Shown: positions 59,160-64,000 of the stretch, one piece after another
How the letters are laid out: each line of letters begins with the position of its first letter
Numbering within the stretch: position 1 is the stretch's first letter
DNA from: Quercus robur
Taxonomy: Eukaryota; Streptophyta; Magnoliopsida; Fagales; Fagaceae
Assembly (NCBI RefSeq): GCF_932294415.1
Contig: NC_065539.1
Location: 48,813,501 to 48,877,500, forward strand
Direction: 5' to 3'
DNA length: 64,000 nt
Notes under the pieces: model-generated
Database searches by the model: none
What the model was told of the DNA's origin: nothing
The model's input: only the letters and a program-made list of their open reading frames with translations
Made by a program: the position numbers and the translations under genes

Positions 59160-61781
59160 ATGATTCACCTGGATTTTAGAACATGGAGCACCATAATCAG
59201 GAACTATTGTGTAGAATCCAGGCACAATGAAGCTTTGTCTATTTTCCTTCAAAATGTACGATGTTCGTCAGGCTACAAACCTGATCACCAAGTCTTTGCA
59301 GCCATTCTTAAATCCTGCACTGCCCTCTTGGCTATCAAATTGGGGAAGGTTCTTCATGGTCATGTTGTGAAGCAGGGTCATCTTTCCTGCCACTCTGTGT
59401 CTAAAGCTTTGCTTAACTTGTACGCCAAATGTGGTGAGCTTGATGATTGTCAGAAACTTTTTGGTCAGATGGGTAACTCTGATCCTGTCAATTGGAACAT
59501 TGTACTGTCTGGATTTTCCGGTTCCCGAATATGTGATGCTGAGGTGATGAAATTGTTTTTTGCAATGCACTCAGGTGGCGAGGCTAAACCTAACCCTATC
59601 ACTATTGCAATCACTCTACCTGTGTGTGCTCGCTTACTGAATTTATATGCAGGGAAGAGTGTGCACTCTTATGTGATTAAATCTGGATGGGAAACAGATA
59701 CCCTTGTTGGGAATTCGTTGGTATCATTGTATGCAAAATGCGGGCTAGCATGCAAGGATGCATATGCTGTGTTTACTAGCATCAATCACAAAGATGTTGT
59801 TTCGTGGAATGCAATTATTGCAGGGTTTGTCGAGAATAAGATCATGGTTGATGCGCTCGAATTGTTCAGATGGATGTTGAAAGGACCAATAGAACCGAAT
59901 TATGCAACAATTGCAAATATTCTGCCTGTTTGTGCCTTTTTAGATAAGGATGTTCCCTACTGCTTTGGTAGAGAGATACATTGTTATGTACAGCGGCGGA
60001 CTGAATTGCTAGCAGATGTTTCTGTCTGCAATGCTTTAGTGAGCTTCTACTTAAGAGTTGGATGGATGGAAGAAGCGGAGTCGTTGTTCCGGAATATGAT
60101 ATCAAGAGATTTGGTTTCATGGAATGCCATAATCGCAGGATATGCATCACATGGTGAGTGGTTGAAAGCTTTGGACCTGTTTCGTGAATTACTCTCTTTA
60201 GAGGTGACTGGGCCAGATTCTGTAACTGTTGTTAGCATTCTTCCTGCTTGTGCACACTTACAAAATCTACATGTGGGGAAAGAGATTCATGGTTATATTC
60301 TTCGACATCCTTACCTATGTGAGGATACAACAGTGGGCAATGCCCTAGTTAGTTTCTATGCAAAATGCAACCACATAAAAGCAGCATTTCAGACATTTTT
60401 GATGAATTCTGAGAGAGACTTGATATCATGGAATTCTATGCTAGATGCCACAGTAGGGAGTGAGTATGATACTCAATTTCTGGGCCTATTAAACTGGATG
60501 CTCAGTGAAGGAATTAAACCTGATTCCATTACTATCTTGACCATAATTCATTTTTGTACTTCTGTATTTAGAGTAGACAAGGTTAAGGAAACACATTGCT
60601 ATTCAATTAAGGCTAGTTTATTACAAGGTGATGTTGAACCTACCGTTGGAAACGCATTGCTTGATGCATATGCCAAGTGTGGTAACATAGAATATGCATT
60701 CAAGATTTTCCAAAGTTTGTCAGAGAAAAGGAATTTGATCACATGCAACTCTATGATCTCAGGTTATGTCATTTGTGGATTACATGATGATGCATATAAG
60801 ATTTTTAATGGGATGTCTGATGCAGATCTCACCACCTGGAATCTAATGGTTCGAGCTTATGCAGAAAATGATTCTCCTGTTCAAGCTCTCAATGTGCTTC
60901 AGGAGTTACAAGCTCGAGGAATGAAGCCTGATGCAGTGACAATCATGAGCTTCCTTCCAGTATGTGCGCAAATGTCCTCAGGTCACTTTCTGAAGCAGTG
61001 TCACGGATATGCAGTTAGAGCTTGTTTTGTGGATGTCCACTTGAAGGGAACTTTGTTAGATGCATATGCAAAATGTGGTGCTATAAAGTATGCTTATAAG
61101 CTTTTTCAGTCAAGCTCCCATAAGGATCTGGTTATGTTTACAGCTATGGTTAGTGGGTATGCCATGCATGGTATGGGAGAGGAAGCACTTATGGTTTTCT
61201 CTAATATGCTTGAGTTATGTGTAAAGCCTGATCATGTTATCATCACTGCTGTTTTATCTGCTTGTAGTCATTCTGGCCTAGTAAATGAAGGGTTAAAGAT
61301 ATTCAATTCAATAGAGAATATCCATGGGTTAAAGCCAACAATGGAACAGTATGCCTGTGTGGTGGATCTCCTCGCTCGAGGTGGAAAGGTAGAAGATGCA
61401 TATTCTTTTGTGGCTAGGATGCCCATTGAAGCTAATGCAACTGTGTGGGGGACACTGCTAGGTGCCTGTAGGACTCATCATGAGGTGGAACTGGGCCGTC
61501 TTGTGGCAGATCGTCTTTTTGAAATTGAGGCTGACAATATTGGGAACTATGTGGTGATGTCAAACCTGTATGCAGCAGATGCTAGATGGGATGGGGTCAT
61601 AGAAGTAAGAAAGCTTATGAGGACTCGAGATCTGAAAAAGCCAGCAGGATGCAGCTGGATTGAAGTGGAGAGGCGGGAAAATGTTTTTATTGCTGGGGAC
61701 TCTTCTCACCCACAAAGAAGCCTCATATACACTACATTGAGCACATTAGATCAACAGATCAAGGAGCGGATTCATTTTTGA
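59160..61781 (+). CDS. SLG1: E/E+-class pentatricopeptide repeat protein, SLG1-like, 873 aa, intronless
   Basis: PLS-type PPR proteins bind specific organelle transcripts and direct C-to-U editing; the closest match by recognition is Arabidopsis At5g08490 (SLG1), reported to act on mitochondrial nad3. A single uninterrupted frame encodes arrays of ~31-36-residue repeats with the usual phrases (KDVVSWNAIIAGF, VGNALVSFYAKC, KPDSITILTIIHFC, DLVMFTAMVSGYAMHG). E and E+ motifs close the protein (VWGTLLGACRTHHEVELGR, GNYVVMSNLYAADARWDGV, KKPAGCSWIEVERRENVFIA). The DYW deaminase domain is absent, so a partner deaminase is expected. The frame is open from TTG 59079 after a stop at 59049, but the first in-frame ATG is 59160 (MIHLDFRTWSTII). 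That start lacks an obvious organelle-targeting peptide, so an upstream leader exon or non-ATG start is possible. No introns, as usual for this family. Confidence 0.92.
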   Translation: MIHLDFRTWSTIIRNYCVESRHNEALSIFLQNVRCSSGYKPDHQVFAAILKSCTALLAIKLGKVLHGHVVKQGHLSCHSVSKALLNLYAKCGELDDCQKLFGQMGNSDPVNWNIVLSGFSGSRICDAEVMKLFFAMHSGGEAKPNPITIAITLPVCARLLNLYAGKSVHSYVIKSGWETDTLVGNSLVSLYAKCGLACKDAYAVFTSINHKDVVSWNAIIAGFVENKIMVDALELFRWMLKGPIEPNYATIANILPVCAFLDKDVPYCFGREIHCYVQRRTELLADVSVCNALVSFYLRVGWMEEAESLFRNMISRDLVSWNAIIAGYASHGEWLKALDLFRELLSLEVTGPDSVTVVSILPACAHLQNLHVGKEIHGYILRHPYLCEDTTVGNALVSFYAKCNHIKAAFQTFLMNSERDLISWNSMLDATVGSEYDTQFLGLLNWMLSEGIKPDSITILTIIHFCTSVFRVDKVKETHCYSIKASLLQGDVEPTVGNALLDAYAKCGNIEYAFKIFQSLSEKRNLITCNSMISGYVICGLHDDAYKIFNGMSDADLTTWNLMVRAYAENDSPVQALNVLQELQARGMKPDAVTIMSFLPVCAQMSSGHFLKQCHGYAVRACFVDVHLKGTLLDAYAKCGAIKYAYKLFQSSSHKDLVMFTAMVSGYAMHGMGEEALMVFSNMLELCVKPDHVIITAVLSACSHSGLVNEGLKIFNSIENIHGLKPTMEQYACVVDLLARGGKVEDAYSFVARMPIEANATVWGTLLGACRTHHEVELGRLVADRLFEIEADNIGNYVVMSNLYAADARWDGVIEVRKLMRTRDLKKPAGCSWIEVERRENVFIAGDSSHPQRSLIYTTLSTLDQQIKERIHF

Positions 61782-62790
61782 GTCACTTATGGGTTCAGTT
61801 ATGGCATATGTGGTGTCATAACTCATAAGGCAGGTGGAATTACTTTGCAAATGAGCTCAGACATGATTCCCTGCAGCTTTTTGAGGCAGAATTCCTGTGT
61901 GGCTTTTGGGTGCAGATGCATCACTTTACTTGAGTGACTCCACTCCATTGACAATACTGATTGACTCTTCTACTACAGTCATACTCGGTTTAGTTATGTC
62001 CAACTTTTTCCACAAATGTAAGGGATGGTTTGCTGCTGTAAGTGCTACATTTCCAACTACAGAAACTTCCATTTTTAAATTTCTTGCTTACTCTTCTCCT
62101 CCTTTTCCCTTTTGTAGGTGAGTTTCAAATTTCAGGTAAGCTTTTGAAGACCTTGTGTGACTGCCTGCTTCAGCTTAATCGCTGGGATCACTCTGCATCC
62201 CTATGGATGAGAAGGATAATGTCAAATCATTTCGTTGAAAGTTCTCAGGGGTATCCCTTCAGTTGCACACCTTGGCAGGTCAGAGGCATTGGGATGAAGT
62301 TTTTCACGACCCTCAGCTACTAAGAGTTTCATATCTTATTTCATCTTCAAATTTTCATTCTCTCTCTTTATGCAGAATACCAAATCGGGTTCTTGGCATT
62401 CCATTTGTGGGAAGTTGGGAAAGATGAATGAACTACAAAGTTAAGGCATAATCAAACAATTTCTTTTGTTATGATGTATGCTCACCAAACATGGTTTCAC
62501 ACATACATGAAGTGCATTATCCTCAGTCCTCACACTTTCTAAACTCCACTTTCCTGTCCTTTTACACTTGTCCATGTGCTCTTTTTGGGTAAGACGTTTT
62601 AGCAAATATGAAATACACCCTTCTTACAGGATATACCAAAATTTGTTAAATACTAACCTTTTTGTTATATAATTGACTTCATAGTTATAGCTGCTCCCAC
62701 ATTTTCTTTTAAATGCAGTCCAAATACATATTTTTTCAGTTTTTTACCATCTGTTATTCTGCTTGTTATTGCTCTCTTAGGAATATGCTA
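61782..62790. other. 3' flank of the PPR gene
   Basis: Probably 3' untranslated sequence followed by AT-rich spacer. Short open frames near 61900-62320 show no protein character. Confidence 0.5.
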
Positions 62791-63071
62791 TGTTAGAATT
62801 ATTGTTAAATGATTAAATTCACCGTTTCCTAATAGTTTAAGTTTTTGGAATAATCGGTAATTTATCATCATATCAAAGTAGGAGGTTTTGAGTTTGATCT
62901 CTTACTCCACACTCCTTCCATTTAAATTGTTAAAAATACCACGTGTTGGACCTCACTTATTAAGGGAGAATTTAGGCTCAAACATGAGGGGGAGTGTTAG
63001 AATTATGACTAAATAATTAAATTCATCATTTCCTGATAGCTTAATCTTTTAGGACAATCTGAAATTTATTA
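62791..63071 (+). mobile_element. Miniature LTR retrotransposon (TRIM), 281 bp
   Basis: Two direct repeats of exactly 77 bp (62791-62867 and 62995-63071), each starting TGTTAGAATTAT and ending TTTAT(C/T)A, bracket a 127-bp interior. A 5-bp duplication TGCTA flanks the whole (62786-62790, 63072-63076). A purine tract GAGGGGGAG abuts the right repeat, and a degenerate ATATCAAAGTAGGAGG next to the left repeat resembles a tRNA-Met primer site. No coding capacity. Confidence 0.85.
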
Positions 63072-63076
63072 TGCTA

Positions 63077-63623
63077 AATTGAAAGTGTTGGCAAGGTTTG
63101 AATGTGTTAATTTTGAATGATTGCTAAGCTTGAGATCATCACAACAAGATCTGAATGCAGGCAACGGAAAACTGATCATGCCTCTATCCAAAGTAATTCA
63201 ACATGGGGCTGGCTGCAGGAATTTTAATGTACACTTGATCTAGAGCTATAAATCTAAAGCCTACAAAATACAAATTCCTCTAAAATCTGCATTGGAGATT
63301 TGGAGGTCCAAACTTTAACTCCATTTTTATTTTCAAACATATGCCCTAAGTTGTCCTATTTTTCTTAACAAAAAGTTAGTTTTTATGCCTATTGCTGTTG
63401 GGAAAAAATAAATTTATTAAGATAGATTTTGGTCAAATTAAAAATCAAGTAAGAGTAAAAGATGATTAGTTTCCAAAAGAGAACCACCCCCCCTAGAAAA
63501 AAGAAAAAGAGGAGGGATTTAGAAGTTATTCTTCTTTTCGAAAGATGTACTCTATATGGTGACATGATGTTCTGTAGTTTGAAGCTGCCAAAAACAAAGG
63601 TCTTAACAAGATCAGCTGCATTG
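63077..63623. other. Spacer between TRIM and VQ pseudogene
   Basis: AT-rich, with a short C-run at 63486-63492. No gene seen. Confidence 0.5.
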
Positions 63624-64000
63624 TCAAAATTTTGGTTTCTCACTTGTGTTTGGAGATGTTAGAGGGCACAAGGTAAGCAACTTTGGTTCAGTGTATCCTG
63701 GTCAGGACCGTGGTGATGAATGCAAATAAATTGCAGCTCTTTGATGGCTTTCTCTTCTTGGCTATTCAATTCAGGTATTGCTGATTCTTTATTCTTTTCC
63801 TCTTCCAAGATGGAAAGCTTTGAGAACATTGTAGAAGGGATCATGGCGCTTGGAAGAAAACCAGAGTTCCCTGATTTGATGGGGGAGAAGCTATGCTGGT
63901 CACTTGATCCAGTTAATGTACCAGGTTTAAATGGGCAAGTGGGTTTAACTATCTCAAGCTTGGGCCTAGAGTATTGCCTTCTCTTGGGTGATGGCCTTTT
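63624..64000 (-). pseudogene. C-terminal part of a VQ-motif family gene, frameshifted and with a stop codon (continues past the window)
   Basis: Open on the minus strand from 64000 (KRPSPKRRQYSRPKLEIVKP) through SQEEKAIKE near 63745. In VQ proteins this is followed by a block like FYLHPSPR...DTEPKLLPLFPLTSP. Here the frame as it stands runs on to a stop at 63659-63661 in unrelated residues. In the next frame the block LHSSPRS, stop, PGYTEPKLLTLCPLTSPN is read, followed by a natural-looking end SEKPKF and a stop at 63624. The two frames differ by one missing base in the T-rich stretch near 63726-63731, and the in-frame TGA is at 63702-63704. The VQ motif itself would lie upstream, outside the window. 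Family assignment rests only on this tail. An assembly or sequencing error could explain one lesion but hardly both. Confidence 0.6.

Noticed and set aside
59268-60238. Minus-strand frames across the PPR gene
   Set aside because: Shadows of the PPR coding sequence; no family similarity.
63809-64000. Plus-strand open frame opposite the VQ fragment
   Set aside because: Open to the window edge but without recognisable similarity, whereas the minus strand carries VQ-tail blocks.

Overview
The window is nuclear DNA of a flowering plant. Genes are split by GT-AG introns (one GC-AG), intergenic DNA is AT-rich, and transposons of nearly every plant class are present. The gene set (nucleoside hydrolase 3-like, cytokinin phosphotransfer protein, ShKT-type prolyl 4-hydroxylase, RLCK-VI kinase, At4g15545-like protein, SLG1-like PPR) and LTRs rich in CCGAGG/CCTCGG motifs suggest a woody rosid, perhaps Fagales. 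The species call is an inference.

Layout. 1-4672 (+): last eight exons of a tandem-domain nucleoside hydrolase. 5782-7313 (-): complete six-exon histidine phosphotransfer protein gene (154 aa), convergent with the first. 8101-19922: a gene-free block of three tandem units of one AT-rich sequence. Unit 2 holds a complete non-autonomous LTR retrotransposon (11164-15237, target duplication ACCTT) with a hAT-type element nested in it (13364-14147) and a SINE; unit 3 holds a solo LTR (16285-17084). 22,000-24,400: LTR remnant, AT-rich duplication and a 1.18 kb element with ~215-bp inverted repeats. 26601-30805 (-): seven-exon prolyl 4-hydroxylase (299 aa). 31,700-34,600: Mutator-like MITE, tandem duplication, two solo LTRs. 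36348-40187 (-): nine-exon RLCK-VI/RBK2-like kinase (498 aa). 43013-46988 (-): nine-exon coiled-coil protein of the At4g15545 family (353 aa). 47,800-54,100: mobile-element debris with a stray MATE-transporter exon, the start of a hAT transposase, and a Mutator-like element. 54186-57355 (-): 5'-truncated LINE whose frame is broken only by stop codons. 59160-61781 (+): intronless PPR gene. 62791-63071: miniature LTR element (TRIM). 63624-64000 (-): broken C-terminal part of a VQ-motif gene, running off the window.

The genes do not form one pathway. The only neighbour pair with a possible link is nucleoside hydrolase plus AHP, both of which touch cytokinin biology in other plants. No bacterial-type operon, CRISPR array or obviously new system was seen. 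The most informative material is the nested, datable transposon stratigraphy, much of it proven by target-site duplications and by empty sites inside the same window. All percentages and family assignments are by eye; no database search was run.
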